Numbered from the stretch's first letter, positions 1 to 11,765 are shown. The stretch is 64,000 nt of DNA from Deltaproteobacteria bacterium (GCA_016709225.1 JADJEE010000012.1:1965501-2029500), one strand, 5' to 3'. Made by a program: numbers and translations. The notes: generated by a model from the sequence alone, not told the origin.

Positions 1-1
1 G

Positions 2-811
2 ATCTGCGTCGGCAACTCGGCCCGCCTCGACTTCACCGGTGGCGAGCAACAGTTCGTGGTGCCGCCGTGCGCCGACGGCTCGGTGTTCATCGAGGCCTAC
101 GGCGCGCAGGGGGCCGACGCCACGGGTGCCGACCCCGGCACCGCCGGTCTCGGTGGCTACGCCGCCGGCGATCTCTCGGTCGCGAGCGGCGAGGTGCTCT
201 ACGTGTTCGTCGGCGGCCGCGACGGCTACAACGGCGGCGGTGCGGCCGGCACCGGCAACACCAACGCCAGTGGCAACGGCGGCGGCGCGACCGATGTCCG
301 CTACGGCGACAACACACTGGCCGATCGCGTGATCGTGGCCGGTGGCGGCGGTGGTGCGGCCGGCGATGCGGAGGGCTCGTGCATCGACGCAACGCCGGGC
401 AACGGCGGCGAAGGTGGTCACCCCGACGGCGGCAGCGGTAGCTCGGGCTTCGGCTGCGCGGGCGAGGTGCACGGTGGCGGTGGCGGTGCGCAGGCCACCG
501 GTGGACTCGGCGGCATCAGTGCCGGCAATTGCTCGACCTCCGGTGGCAGCGGTGCCGACGGCGATCTCGGCCTCGGTGGCAACGGCGGGTCCGGCGTGCA
601 GGGCTGCGGCGGCTTCACCGGCGCTGGCGGTGGCGGTGGCGGTGGCGGCTTCTACGGCGGCGGTGGCGGAGCCGGCGGCCCCGGTGGCGGTGGCGGCTCG
701 TGGGCCGGCGGTGGTGGTGGCGGCGGCGCGTCGTACATCGACGGTGTCGACGGCGGCGTCACGGTCGACGGTGCCATCACCGGCGACGGCTTCGTCGTCG
801 TCTCGTGGTAG
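2..811 (+). CDS. Glycine-rich surface protein, 5' end missing
   Basis: The frame is open from base 2, so the N-terminus lies outside the window; about 269 residues are visible. The body is built from GGxGG and GNGG runs with scattered Cys (SCID, FGCAG, NCSTS, QGCGG). It ends in a GASYID segment and a final GDGFVVVSW strand, the usual end of the glycine-rich domain also seen in ALK-type receptors (Gly_rich family, from memory). It is probably secreted, since Cys pairs and low-complexity Gly are typical of myxobacterial surface proteins, but the signal peptide would be upstream. A second Gly-rich lipoprotein lies at 59545-60969. The gene ends 18 bp before a convergent gene. No enzymatic motif is visible. 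Confidence 0.75.
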   Translation: MCVGNSARLDFTGGEQQFVVPPCADGSVFIEAYGAQGADATGADPGTAGLGGYAAGDLSVASGEVLYVFVGGRDGYNGGGAAGTGNTNASGNGGGATDVRYGDNTLADRVIVAGGGGGAAGDAEGSCIDATPGNGGEGGHPDGGSGSSGFGCAGEVHGGGGGAQATGGLGGISAGNCSTSGGSGADGDLGLGGNGGSGVQGCGGFTGAGGGGGGGGFYGGGGGAGGPGGGGGSWAGGGGGGGASYIDGVDGGVTVDGAITGDGFVVVSW

Positions 812-829
812 TCGCTCGGCCCCTCGCAA

Positions 830-3325
830 TCAGTCGGGGCGGCCACTGGGCAGACCGATCACGGTGACGTCACCGTGGTCGGTCGGGATGCGCTCGTGCA
901 GCAGCTGGACGACCTGTTGGTAGCCGGCGCGCTGCAGGCGATCCTGCATCTGCCGCCCGCCCTCGACGTTGTGGTGCCAGTGACCAGTCTGCTTGAACGC
1001 CCCGCGCGACATGGTCTGCAGCACGATCGAGCGCTGATCGAAGGGCAAGCCGGCGACGTTGCGACGGTAGCCCTCGGTGATCTGACCGCCCCACGAGCTC
1101 GGCGCGTTCGAGGTGTAGAAGACCCGCACCGGCACGCCCAACGCCTTCGCGGCGAGCCCCACGGTGCGCAGCGAGTCGTCGCCCAGCAGGTCGCCCTTGA
1201 TCGGCATGATGCGCCCCTGCTGGAACAGCAGCCGCACGTAGGCGTAGTGCTCGGGGTTGGCGAGCCAGCCGTAGCCCGGCGCCTTCGGATCGGGGGTCGC
1301 CTGCTCGCGGTAGTACTCGTGCAACCGCTCGCGGGTGGCGTGGTAGCCACGGCGCAGCTTGGCCAGCTCGGGTGAGCCTGCGAACGCAGTCTCGATGAGC
1401 GCCGCGGCACGCCTGCTCTGCGAGGGCGACCACAGCGCGACGAACTCCTCGGGTGTCGCGGCGGCGAGCACGAACACCTTCAGGCGCTGGTGGTGATCGG
1501 TGACACGTGGATCGTAGTCCATGACCCACGCCCACTGCGAGCGCGCGACTGCGATGAAGCTGTAGTTCTGATCGCTGCCGACGCCGATGTAGGCGCCACC
1601 GATGTTGGCGAGGTAGCGCCGCCACAGGTGTGCGCGTGGCTCGTTCGACTCGAGGTAGGGGAACGGATCGCGACAGTGCAGCTCGCTGCGACCCCCGCGG
1701 GACTGCGCAGCGCCCCAGCCGACGCGCACATCCTCGGAGCAGATCGCCTTGGTCTCGATGGGATCCTGCGTGATCGCGGTGAACTTCGCCAACGCGTCGG
1801 CCTCGGGCGGCTCGGGCTCGGGCACCACCGCCCGTGGAAATTCGATCGCGGCGCTGGGGAAGCGCGTCAGCACGCCATCGTCCGCGACACAACGCGCGCT
1901 CAGACGATGGTTGCCGCTCTGCATGAACTCGACGCGCCGATGCGCGCCGTGGATGCGTCCGGCGGGCCAGTACCACGAGCCACCCTTGAGCACGCGCGTG
2001 CGACCGCACGGCACGGCGCCGTCGCACGGCCCGAGCGGGTCGCGTCCGTTGCAGCTGCTGCCGCAGTGGGTGAGGTCCTCTTCGCCGGCGGTCGCCGTCC
2101 ACTCGTAGCCGTTGCCGGCCATCTCGAACAGACCGTAGCGCGCGGCCGGCAGGGTACCGACCGGCTTGGTCGCGTGCTCGCTGCAGTCCCAGCGATGCTC
2201 CTTGCCGGGAAACGGCGTGCAGTGCATGGGCGCGCACTCGCGGTACTGCGCCCGCTCGCACGTCGGCTCGGCGTCACCCCACGGGAAGCGCTCGCCGTCG
2301 GGTCCACGCGCAGCCTTCTCCCACTCCCACTCGCTCGGCAGGCGCTTGCCCGCCCACGCGCAGAAGCGCAGCGCGCGATCCCAGTCGAGCGGCACCATCG
2401 GCTGATCGCCGGCGACGAACGGCGCCATGATGCGCTGCTGGCCGTTGCGGCGCTTCGGACACGCGCCCTCGGCGTGACAGCGATCGTACTGCGCGATGGT
2501 GATCTCGTGGCGATCGACGTAGAATGTCGAGATCTCGATCTCGCGTCGTGGCCGCTCCTCGGGCGGGCCGTCGTCGCTGCCGACGATCGCGAAGCCACCG
2601 GGAACGCACGACATGTCCGCGGGCGCCGGCACGCACGGTGCGTGATCCGACGGCAGGAGCGCGCGCCGGAAGCCCGCCACGCGCGCAGCATCGAGCAGCG
2701 GAACCAGCTCGGCGGCCTCGCGCGCATCGTCGATCTCGACCGCGAGCGGCCGCTGGCGATCGGGCGCGGCGGCGAAGAGCTCGGGCGTGGCCGCCTTCGC
2801 CGTCGCCAGCGAGCTCCCACCATCGAAGAGCTCGACGCCGTCGGCGCGCACCTGCAGACGCAGGGCGTCGCCCCGCGGCGCGAACGACAGCGGCAGCGCG
2901 ACGACCTGCTCACCTGCCGCGATCTCGCCCACGCGATGTGTCGCCACCGACGCCAACACGCCCCGCAACGCACCGATGCGGCTGGTCGCATCGAGCTCGA
3001 TGCGCGTCACCTCGGCGTCGCCGATCGCCGCCCGCACCGCGTCGATCTCGTAGGTGGGCTGGAGACCATCGGAGAGGACGCCGGGCGCCTCGACGGGACG
3101 CTGCGCCGCGAGCTCGCGGCCGTCGAACCAGATCGCTCCGCCGCGCAGCACGATCGCCGGCGGGCCCGCGACATCCTGGGCGCCACCGTGGCCGACAGGC
3201 TCGGCGGCCCCCGCTGTGGGATTGGCACTGGGTTCGCCCGGCCGCGGCTCGCCACATGCGAGCGCGAGCACGATCACCGAGGCGATGACGCGGACGTCGG
3301 ACACTGCGGACGTTGATATCAGCAA
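830..3325 (-). CDS. Lipoprotein with SUMF1/FGE-like domain fused to a LIC_10091-like domain
   Basis: I chose TTG at 3325 because AAGGAG sits 8 nt upstream and the product then begins with a lipoprotein signal ending in LALAC; longer upstream starts have no such signal. Length is about 831 aa. Residues about 240-480 carry a formylglycine-generating-enzyme (SUMF1) fold: GGFAIVGSDDG, FYVDRHEIT, RLPSEWEWEKAARG, FPWGD, MAGNGYEW and LKGGSW. The family includes true sulfatase activators and many non-catalytic or ligand-binding members; no sulfatase lies nearby. Residues about 510-770 resemble a separate family (LIC_10091/DUF7790-like, from memory), with GAYIGVGSDQNYSFIA, GDLLGDDSLRTVG and VFYTSNA. 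The pairing is unusual. It is divergent from the C1 protease gene. Confidence 0.75.
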   Translation of the reverse strand: MLISTSAVSDVRVIASVIVLALACGEPRPGEPSANPTAGAAEPVGHGGAQDVAGPPAIVLRGGAIWFDGRELAAQRPVEAPGVLSDGLQPTYEIDAVRAAIGDAEVTRIELDATSRIGALRGVLASVATHRVGEIAAGEQVVALPLSFAPRGDALRLQVRADGVELFDGGSSLATAKAATPELFAAAPDRQRPLAVEIDDAREAAELVPLLDAARVAGFRRALLPSDHAPCVPAPADMSCVPGGFAIVGSDDGPPEERPRREIEISTFYVDRHEITIAQYDRCHAEGACPKRRNGQQRIMAPFVAGDQPMVPLDWDRALRFCAWAGKRLPSEWEWEKAARGPDGERFPWGDAEPTCERAQYRECAPMHCTPFPGKEHRWDCSEHATKPVGTLPAARYGLFEMAGNGYEWTATAGEEDLTHCGSSCNGRDPLGPCDGAVPCGRTRVLKGGSWYWPAGRIHGAHRRVEFMQSGNHRLSARCVADDGVLTRFPSAAIEFPRAVVPEPEPPEADALAKFTAITQDPIETKAICSEDVRVGWGAAQSRGGRSELHCRDPFPYLESNEPRAHLWRRYLANIGGAYIGVGSDQNYSFIAVARSQWAWVMDYDPRVTDHHQRLKVFVLAAATPEEFVALWSPSQSRRAAALIETAFAGSPELAKLRRGYHATRERLHEYYREQATPDPKAPGYGWLANPEHYAYVRLLFQQGRIMPIKGDLLGDDSLRTVGLAAKALGVPVRVFYTSNAPSSWGGQITEGYRRNVAGLPFDQRSIVLQTMSRGAFKQTGHWHHNVEGGRQMQDRLQRAGYQQVVQLLHERIPTDHGDVTVIGLPSGRPD

Positions 3326-3522
3326 CGTGGTCGCTCCTTGGGCGGGCTCGGCCGGTGACGCGCGAGCCACCCCCCGCCATCCGGCACCCCAGCCTCCGGC
3401 CACCACTCTTGCCACCCGGCCCGGGGATTCGCCGGGGGCTCGGGGGCATGATTTCAAGGGCTTGGCTTCGGCACACAATGTGCTCGGGGGCAGGTGGAAG
3501 TCCCACCCGAGGATCCACGACG

Positions 3523-4929
3523 ATGATGCTCCGCCGACTGCTCCGCCTGCCGCTCGCACTCGCCCTCTTCACCGCGTGCGACGCCGCCGACGACGACGCG
3601 GCGATCGATGCCGACGCGCCGCTGTCGAGCTACGACGCGCTCTTCGAGGGTGCACCGATCGGCAAGGACCTCCCCTTCGAGCTCAAGGCCGACGGTCCTG
3701 CGCCGCTGCACCACGACGAGCTGGTCGAGCTGCAGTCGCCGGTGAAGAGCCAGGGTCGACGCGGGGTGTGCTCGATCTTCGCGACCACCGCGCTGATGGA
3801 GCACCTCTACATCAAGGCTGGCGTCGACGAGCCCGACTTCAGCGAGCAGTACCTGCAGTGGTCGACCAAGTTCGAGCTCGGCGCGTTCAAGAACACCAGC
3901 GGCTCCAACAACACCTTCAACCTCGATGCGATCACCCGCTTCGGCATCCCGGAGGAGTCGGCGTGGCCGTACGAGATCGCCCAATGGGACGGCACCAACG
4001 ACGCCGCGTGTGCGGCCGGCGGCGAGAACCTGCCGACGCGCTGCTACACCAACGGTGAGCCGCCGACCGAGGCCCGCGAGGCCGAGAAGTTCCACCTGCC
4101 CAAGAGCCGCTTCGTGAGCACGCGCCGCGCCGCGATCATGGACCACATCCGCGTCAACGGCACCGCGGTCGCGATCGGCCTCGACTTCTTCTACCAGAGC
4201 TGGAACCACCGCAAGTCCACGCTACCGGTCAACTCGGACAACTGGGACCGCGGCATCGTGCTGTTCCCGAACGACGCCGACGTCACCGCGAGCCACCTGC
4301 AGCGGGCCGGCCATGCCGTGCTCATCGTCGGCTGGGACAGCGAGTTGGAGGTGCCGCGTCGCGACGAGCACGGCGAACTCGTGCGCGACGACGACGGCAA
4401 CCCGGTGGTCGAGAAGGGCTTCTACATCATCAAGAACAGCTGGGGCACCGCGGGCTTCGGCATCGACAACCCCCATGGTGCCGGCTACGGCTTCCTCTCG
4501 ATGGACTACGTCGAGGAGTACGGCAACGCGCGAGTGAGCGACGTGCCGGTGGTGACTCCCGACGCGCCCGAGCCCGGTGAGGCCGAGCAGTTTGCCTCTA
4601 CGCGCAGCATCGCGATCCCCGACAACGACACCACCGGCATCAGCGACACCATCGAGGTCGGCTCGATGGGTGTCGTCGAGCGCGTCTCCGTGGGCGTCGA
4701 CATCAGCCACGGCTTCCGTGGCGACCTCGTGGTCGCGCTGCGCAAGGGCGAGCGTCGCGTGGTGCTCTCGAACAAGCAGGGCGGCGGACAGAAGGATCTG
4801 GTGCAGACCTTCGTCCTCGAGACCGAGCTCGACGGCATCGATCGCGCCGGCGCATGGACACTCGAGGTCGCCGACACCGCCCGCGCCGACGAAGGCACCC
4901 TGCGCGGCTGGACGATCGCGATCCAGTAG
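3523..4929 (+). CDS. Papain-like (C1) cysteine protease lipoprotein with P-domain
   Basis: Start ATG 3523 gives a signal peptide with lipobox LFTAC (mature Cys at about 19), so the 468-aa product is probably an outer-membrane lipoprotein. The catalytic set of a papain-fold peptidase is complete: Gln77 and Cys83 in QGRRGVCSIF, His264 in GHAVLIVGW and Asn305 in IKNSWG. Residues about 356-468 form a proprotein-convertase P-domain (SIAIPDNDTTGISDTI, ISHGFRGDLVV, GTLRGWTIAI). In bacteria such domains often sit at the C-terminus of secreted proteases. The likely role is extracellular proteolysis or predation, which is inference. It is transcribed away from the SUMF1 lipoprotein; 197 bp lie between them. 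Confidence 0.88.
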   Translation: MMLRRLLRLPLALALFTACDAADDDAAIDADAPLSSYDALFEGAPIGKDLPFELKADGPAPLHHDELVELQSPVKSQGRRGVCSIFATTALMEHLYIKAGVDEPDFSEQYLQWSTKFELGAFKNTSGSNNTFNLDAITRFGIPEESAWPYEIAQWDGTNDAACAAGGENLPTRCYTNGEPPTEAREAEKFHLPKSRFVSTRRAAIMDHIRVNGTAVAIGLDFFYQSWNHRKSTLPVNSDNWDRGIVLFPNDADVTASHLQRAGHAVLIVGWDSELEVPRRDEHGELVRDDDGNPVVEKGFYIIKNSWGTAGFGIDNPHGAGYGFLSMDYVEEYGNARVSDVPVVTPDAPEPGEAEQFASTRSIAIPDNDTTGISDTIEVGSMGVVERVSVGVDISHGFRGDLVVALRKGERRVVLSNKQGGGQKDLVQTFVLETELDGIDRAGAWTLEVADTARADEGTLRGWTIAIQ

Positions 4930-4944
4930 CTCGCGACGCGCCCG

Positions 4945-5637
4945 CTAGCGCGGGCGTGACCTCGCCGCAGACGTTCGCGCTGCGGCCTTCTTCGCAGGCT
5001 TCGCCTTCGCTGCCTTCTTCGCAGGCTTCGCCTTCGCGGCCTTCTTCGCAGGCTTCGCCTTCGCTGCCTTCTTCGCAGGCTTCGCCTTCGTCACCTTCTT
5101 CGCAGGCTTCGCCTTCGCTGCCTTCTTCGCAGGCTTCGCCTTCGCTGCCTTCTTCGCAGGCTTCGCCTTCGTCACCTTCTTCGCAGGCTTCGCCTTCGCT
5201 GCCTTCGTCGCAGGCTTCGCCTTCGTCGCGGGCTTCGCCGGGAGCTCACCGAAGCCGCCGAAGTAGAGCTCCATCGGCGTCAGGTAGTGCTCGTACCAGC
5301 CCTGGGCGTAGCGGGCGGCCTGGCCTGCCGGGATGTCCAAGTGCGTGATCGTGACGCGCGTGCCGTCGGGATCGGACTCGAGCTCGAGCTCGAGTCGCGA
5401 GTCCGGTGCGTCGGCGGGGAAGTCCCGCGTGCGCCAGTTCTGCACGATGCGCCCGCCACCGTGCTCGAGGGTGCGCGCCTCGATGTAGCCGCCCCAGGCC
5501 TCGAACACACCGTCGTCCCGCACCCGCGCGCTGCCACCCGTCATCGCCGCGTGCCGTGCGGGATCGAGCCACGCCTCGCGGATCGCATCGACGCTCGCGG
5601 GCAGGACGGCGGTGACGTACGCGCGCTCTGTGGCCAT
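4945..5637 (-). CDS. AHSA1/START-like protein with histone-H1-like Lys/Ala tail
   Basis: The protein has 230 aa with ATG at 5637. Residues 1-140 look like an SRPBCC (AHSA1-type) hydrophobic-ligand fold: ASVDAIREAWLDPARH, GGYIEARTLEHGGGRIV, SRLELELESDPDGTRVTITH and a C-terminal helix GWYEHYLTPMELYF. From about residue 145 it becomes a basic repeat of AAKAKPAKK or VTKAKPAKK, eight 9-aa copies preceded by two KPATK units. Such tails resemble eukaryotic histone H1 and bacterial H1-like nucleoid proteins and normally bind DNA electrostatically. AHSA1-type proteins from related bacteria often show Lys/Ala extensions (from memory). It is a cytoplasmic protein of unknown ligand, convergent with the C1 protease gene (15 bp apart). 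Confidence 0.8.
   Translation of the reverse strand: MATERAYVTAVLPASVDAIREAWLDPARHAAMTGGSARVRDDGVFEAWGGYIEARTLEHGGGRIVQNWRTRDFPADAPDSRLELELESDPDGTRVTITHLDIPAGQAARYAQGWYEHYLTPMELYFGGFGELPAKPATKAKPATKAAKAKPAKKVTKAKPAKKAAKAKPAKKAAKAKPAKKVTKAKPAKKAAKAKPAKKAAKAKPAKKAAKAKPAKKAAARTSAARSRPR
4987..5202 (-). repeat. Eight tandem 27-bp repeats encoding KAKPAKK units
   Basis: Eight back-to-back 27-bp units in frame with the AHSA1-like gene, each coding for AAKAKPAKK (six copies) or VTKAKPAKK (two copies). DNA identity between units is near perfect, so copy number can probably vary by slippage or recombination. Confidence 0.9.
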
Positions 5638-5678
5638 GGCCGCCCTACCGTGGCGCCTGCACGCCGCGGTTGTCAAAC

Positions 5679-5725
5679 GTCCCAGGGGACGTCCCAGGGG
5701 GATCGCAGCCGATGTCCCAGGGGAC
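5679..5725. repeat. Three copies of a GTCCCAGGGGAC-type palindrome
   Basis: GTCCCAGGGGAC occurs at 5679-5690, a near copy GTCCCAGGGG abuts it at 5691-5700, and a third copy is at 5714-5725. Each has GTCCC/GGGAC arms around two bases. They lie in the 206-bp divergent gap between the AHSA1-like gene and the ADYC lipoprotein gene. They could be an operator or a small dispersed repeat; nothing more can be said from one locus. Confidence 0.5.
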
Positions 5726-5843
5726 GTCGCGCACCCGCGACGACGCGAGGGACCGCGACGTTGGTCGATCGGCCACACCCCCCGATGGCGCGACGCTTGC
5801 TCTTCGCTGCGACCTTCACATGCACGGGACGAAGGGGGCGCAG

Positions 5844-6833
5844 ATGATGGACATGCACAGTTGGGGTTGGCTTGGAGCGCGTCGCGCGAATTGGATGATG
5901 GCGGCCGCGATCGCGATGGCGTCGGCATGCGACGCGGACTCCCCGGACGACGACGGCCTCGCGCAGGACCACCCCCGCTCGGGCGGCGGTGCGACGTGCC
6001 GGACCTGCGGCTACAAGAACTCGCCGATGCTCGGCAAGTTCGCGCTCGACACGTTCACACTGCCGACGGCGGCTGCGCCCGCCGAGGGCCTGCAGCTGGT
6101 CGGCATCGTCGACCCGGGCGGCCAGGCTGCGACGGTCAAGATCGACGACGAGGCCTTCTTCGCGGTCTCCGGCGGCGTGACCTACGGCGGCGCGCAGCTG
6201 GAGGGCTGGTCGCTGGTGTTCGCATCGGGCACCGGCGAGCGCTTCGAGGTCGAGATCGCAGTCGCCACCGGTGTGTTGGACTGGGCGACCGGCGCGACGG
6301 TGCCGAGCTACACGCTCTTGTACCGCGACCCTGCGAGCCCCGACGGCGACGACAACGTCTGCCCGGGTGTGAACCCCGACCACCCCTCGATCGTGCTGAT
6401 CTCGGGCGAGCGCTACGACTTCGAGACGAAGTCGGTCGAGCCGGGCCTACCCGACATGGTCACGCTGGCCTGCCACGGCCACGCCATCGCGAAGCTGCGC
6501 ATGCTCGGCTATGGCCCCAACGACGACGCCGGCGCGACGCCCTCACAGCGCCAGGCGGCGCTCAAGATGCTGACGGCGGACTACTGCGGGAAGGGACACT
6601 CGTTCACCGCCATCGGGCAGCCGCTCGACTGGCACGACGCGCTCGATACCTTCGTGTCGAGCATCGCAGACCCCAGCCGACTCGAGGCGAAGTGGACCGA
6701 CGCGGGCGCGTCGTGCCTGGCGACACCGCGGCTCGTGAAGCGAAGCGAGGTCGAGAAGGAGTGCCCCGCCCTGCCGCGGTGCAACGGCACGCTCGACCTC
6801 GACGGCAACGACTGGATCTCGCTCAACCCCTGA
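5844..6833 (+). CDS. ADYC-domain lipoprotein
   Basis: ATG 5844 follows GAAGGGGG with suitable spacing and gives 329 aa with a lipobox AMASAC. The C-terminal half contains TADYCGKGHSFT at about residue 244. This is the signature of the ADYC domain, a family described almost only from myxobacteria and of unknown function (family knowledge from memory). Other Cys occur near the N-terminus (CRTCGYKN) and at the end (CPALPRCNG), consistent with disulphides in an exported protein. It stands alone: 24 bp precede the kinase gene, but products and start signals differ. Confidence 0.8.
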   Translation: MMDMHSWGWLGARRANWMMAAAIAMASACDADSPDDDGLAQDHPRSGGGATCRTCGYKNSPMLGKFALDTFTLPTAAAPAEGLQLVGIVDPGGQAATVKIDDEAFFAVSGGVTYGGAQLEGWSLVFASGTGERFEVEIAVATGVLDWATGATVPSYTLLYRDPASPDGDDNVCPGVNPDHPSIVLISGERYDFETKSVEPGLPDMVTLACHGHAIAKLRMLGYGPNDDAGATPSQRQAALKMLTADYCGKGHSFTAIGQPLDWHDALDTFVSSIADPSRLEAKWTDAGASCLATPRLVKRSEVEKECPALPRCNGTLDLDGNDWISLNP

Positions 6834-6857
6834 CCTACCGTCGGTCATGGTGTCGAG

Positions 6858-9452
<2,595 letters not shown>

Positions 9453-9621
9453 TCGACCCTACCCCGCCGCGATGTGGGCGATCGGCGTCCTCGTCCGTAC
9501 TGCATGCACGCTGCACATGCGAGACCCCGAATCGAGCGGCCCGTAGCGGTCCGTCTCGGCAGAGTTTGCCGACAGGAGCTCCGAGCGTTTCGCCCGAGAG
9601 CCCGGCATACCTCTAACTGTC

Positions 9622-10728
9622 GTGGTTGTCGCCTCCGATCGTGTGCCGAACAAGTTGCGGATCGTCCGCGACGCGGGCACCCAGGATGATCCGCCGCACG
9701 CCGGCACCACGCGTCCCGGATCGCTCGGCCTCATTCCGGGCTGCGCACTGGTCTGCGAGGGGCTGCTCGATCGTCTACCGGTCGCGCTGTTGCTGGTCGA
9801 CGAGGCGGGGACCATCCGTTCGGCCAACGACTTCGCATGCAGGCTGCTCCGCCGTGATCGCGCGCAGCTCGAGATGCACCCGATCGCATGCGCACTCGTA
9901 CCCCTCGAGCGCCTGGTCGCGAGCATCGGACGTGGCGAAGCACGGGTGTGCGTGCGAGGACTCGACGGCGCCGCAATCGAGCTGGCTTACGCATGCTCGC
10001 AGGTCTCGAGCTCACCCACCGGCGGGTACGGCCCCTACGCGGTGATCGTCCGCGCCGCGACCTCGCTCGAGTCCGAGGACATGCACCGGCTCGCGTCGGT
10101 CGGCGCCGCAGTCCCGGCGATGGTGCACCGCGCGAAGAACTCGCTGATGGCGGTGACCATGGGCCTCGAGCTGCTCGACCAGGTCGCCGACGACGCGGGC
10201 ATCGACTCCGCCATCCACGCCACGCTCGGCGAAGCCCACGACCTCGTGATGTCGCTGGATGGCTTCGGTGCGCTCGGCCGACCGCTGCGCACCACCACGC
10301 CGAACGACCCCGCGCGCGTGCTCGAGGATGCCCGCCTGCGACTCGGCGAACGGGCCGACCGCGCCGGCGTCCGGCTCACGTGGCTCGTCGATCGCCTGCC
10401 ACCCATGCGGCTCGAGCCGTCGGTCATCCACGCCCTACTCGTCAACCTCGTGTGTCACGCCTTCCGCCTCTGCGACGCCGGAGCGCAGGTACGCGTGCAG
10501 GCCGAGCTGATCGAACGGGGCCTGCGCGTGCAGGTCGAGGACGATGGCGCCCACGACCTCGCCGAGGCCTCGCCACGCGGTGAAATGAGCCTGTGTCAGC
10601 AGGTCATCGAAGCCGCCGGCGGGACACTCGAGTTCGGCACGACATCGCAGGGCACACACACCCGCATGGTGATCCTCGGGGACGTCTTCTCGCGCCCCCG
10701 CGCAGCCGGGCGAGGCAGGCCGTCGTGA
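9622..10728 (+). CDS. PAS-like sensor histidine kinase with degenerate ATPase
   Basis: The frame starts at GTG 9622 (no better start seen), 368 aa, no signal peptide or membrane span. Residues about 45-150 look like a PAS sensor (LDRLPVALLLVDEAGTIRSA). The H-box is MVHRAKNSLMAV with His169. The ATPase domain is weak: the N-box reads LLVNLVCHAF, followed by VEDDGAHDL and a G2-like segment with GGTLEFGTTSQGTHTRMVI. It may therefore be a poor kinase or a phosphatase-biased sensor. Its stop overlaps the start of the response regulator gene (GTGA), which strongly supports a cognate pair. It would act in the cytoplasm. Confidence 0.8.
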   Translation: MVVASDRVPNKLRIVRDAGTQDDPPHAGTTRPGSLGLIPGCALVCEGLLDRLPVALLLVDEAGTIRSANDFACRLLRRDRAQLEMHPIACALVPLERLVASIGRGEARVCVRGLDGAAIELAYACSQVSSSPTGGYGPYAVIVRAATSLESEDMHRLASVGAAVPAMVHRAKNSLMAVTMGLELLDQVADDAGIDSAIHATLGEAHDLVMSLDGFGALGRPLRTTTPNDPARVLEDARLRLGERADRAGVRLTWLVDRLPPMRLEPSVIHALLVNLVCHAFRLCDAGAQVRVQAELIERGLRVQVEDDGAHDLAEASPRGEMSLCQQVIEAAGGTLEFGTTSQGTHTRMVILGDVFSRPRAAGRGRPS

Positions 10729-11738
10729 ATCGAATCCTGCTGCTCGAGGACCACGCGACGCTGCGACAGTCGATGTCGCAGGCACTCGCCGCGCTGCCCC
10801 ACACCGCGGTCACGGCGGTGGGAACCATCGCCCGCGCGAAGGCGGCACTGCGAGAACTCGCCCACGACCTCGTGGTCTCCGACCTCGATCTTCCCGATGG
10901 CTCGGGCATCGAGCTCATGGGCCACCACGGCTGCGGCAGCGAGATCCCCATCATCTACGTCTCGGCACATCTACCCAAGTTCCGCGCGCAGCTGCGCGAC
11001 TTCCCGGGCATCACGGTGCGCGAGAAGCCGATCTCGTTGCAGGAGCTGCAACGCCTCGCGACCACGCACCTCGAGCAGGCCGCGCAGGAGACCGAGGCGC
11101 CGTTCGGCGCCGGCGACTACATCCAGCTGGCGTGCATGGGCCGACACTCGGTCCGCATCGATGTCAGCATCGGCGACACCCACGGCGCCATCGTCGTCCG
11201 TGATGGTCGACTGTGGTCGGCCAGCGTCGGCCAGCTGCGTGGGGTCGAAGCGCTGCAGGAACTGACCTTTGCGTCCCACGCGACGGTGCGCTGCTCGACG
11301 CTCAAGCAGACCAGCGTCGAGCGCAGCAACCTGCCCGACAAGCCCTGGGAACAGCTGTTGCTCGACGCCGCCCGTCAGCACGACGAAGACAGCCGCGGCG
11401 CGGTCACGCAGGAGATCGTCTGCGCCGACGACCCCTTCGACTTCGGGTCGCTGTTCGACGGCGAACCTGCGGCACCGACAACCGCGGCCGCGCGAACCGA
11501 GCTCGAGATCCCCCGCATCGACGACACCACACGCATCGACGACGCGAAATCGAGCGACGACGAGGCATTTCTCGCCGAGCTCGAGCGCGGCGCCGAGGCA
11601 CTTCTCCACAAGGACTATGCGTCTGCGCTACGCGCCTACGGGCGAGCGCAGACGCTGCGTCCGCACGACCGAATGGTCCACGCCAATGTCGAGCGACTCA
11701 CCCAGCTGATCGCCCGTCAGAACCCCGCCACGCACTAA
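10725..11738 (+). CDS. Response regulator: receiver + DUF4388-like domain + TPR-like tail
   Basis: GTG 10725 overlaps the sensor-kinase stop; GAGGCAGG lies upstream. The product has 337 aa. The receiver domain (1-115) keeps the acidic pocket (Glu8-Asp9), phosphoacceptor Asp53 (VSDLDLPDG), Ser80 (YVSAH) and Lys101 (REKP). Residues about 130-200 (LACMGRHSVRIDVSIGDTHG, IVVRDGRLWSASVG, GVEALQEL) match the DUF4388/PATAN pattern found in many bacterial signalling proteins. There is no DNA-binding domain. The last 50 residues form a TPR-like helical pair that recurs in the protein at 14622-15062. Output is therefore probably through protein contacts. Confidence 0.85.
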   Translation: MNRILLLEDHATLRQSMSQALAALPHTAVTAVGTIARAKAALRELAHDLVVSDLDLPDGSGIELMGHHGCGSEIPIIYVSAHLPKFRAQLRDFPGITVREKPISLQELQRLATTHLEQAAQETEAPFGAGDYIQLACMGRHSVRIDVSIGDTHGAIVVRDGRLWSASVGQLRGVEALQELTFASHATVRCSTLKQTSVERSNLPDKPWEQLLLDAARQHDEDSRGAVTQEIVCADDPFDFGSLFDGEPAAPTTAAARTELEIPRIDDTTRIDDAKSSDDEAFLAELERGAEALLHKDYASALRAYGRAQTLRPHDRMVHANVERLTQLIARQNPATH

Positions 11739-11765
11739 GGCGAAGCGCAACAAGGAAGCACGCAC

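Noticed and set aside
1900..2991. Long Arg/Ser-rich open frames opposite or beside real genes (also 3454-4209, 8006-9154 and others)
   Set aside because: They overlap genes with clear domains, have the composition of GC-rich shadow frames and no recognisable motif.
4987..5202. Regular repeats that could suggest a CRISPR array
   Set aside because: The units abut with no spacers and code in frame for AAKAKPAKK.
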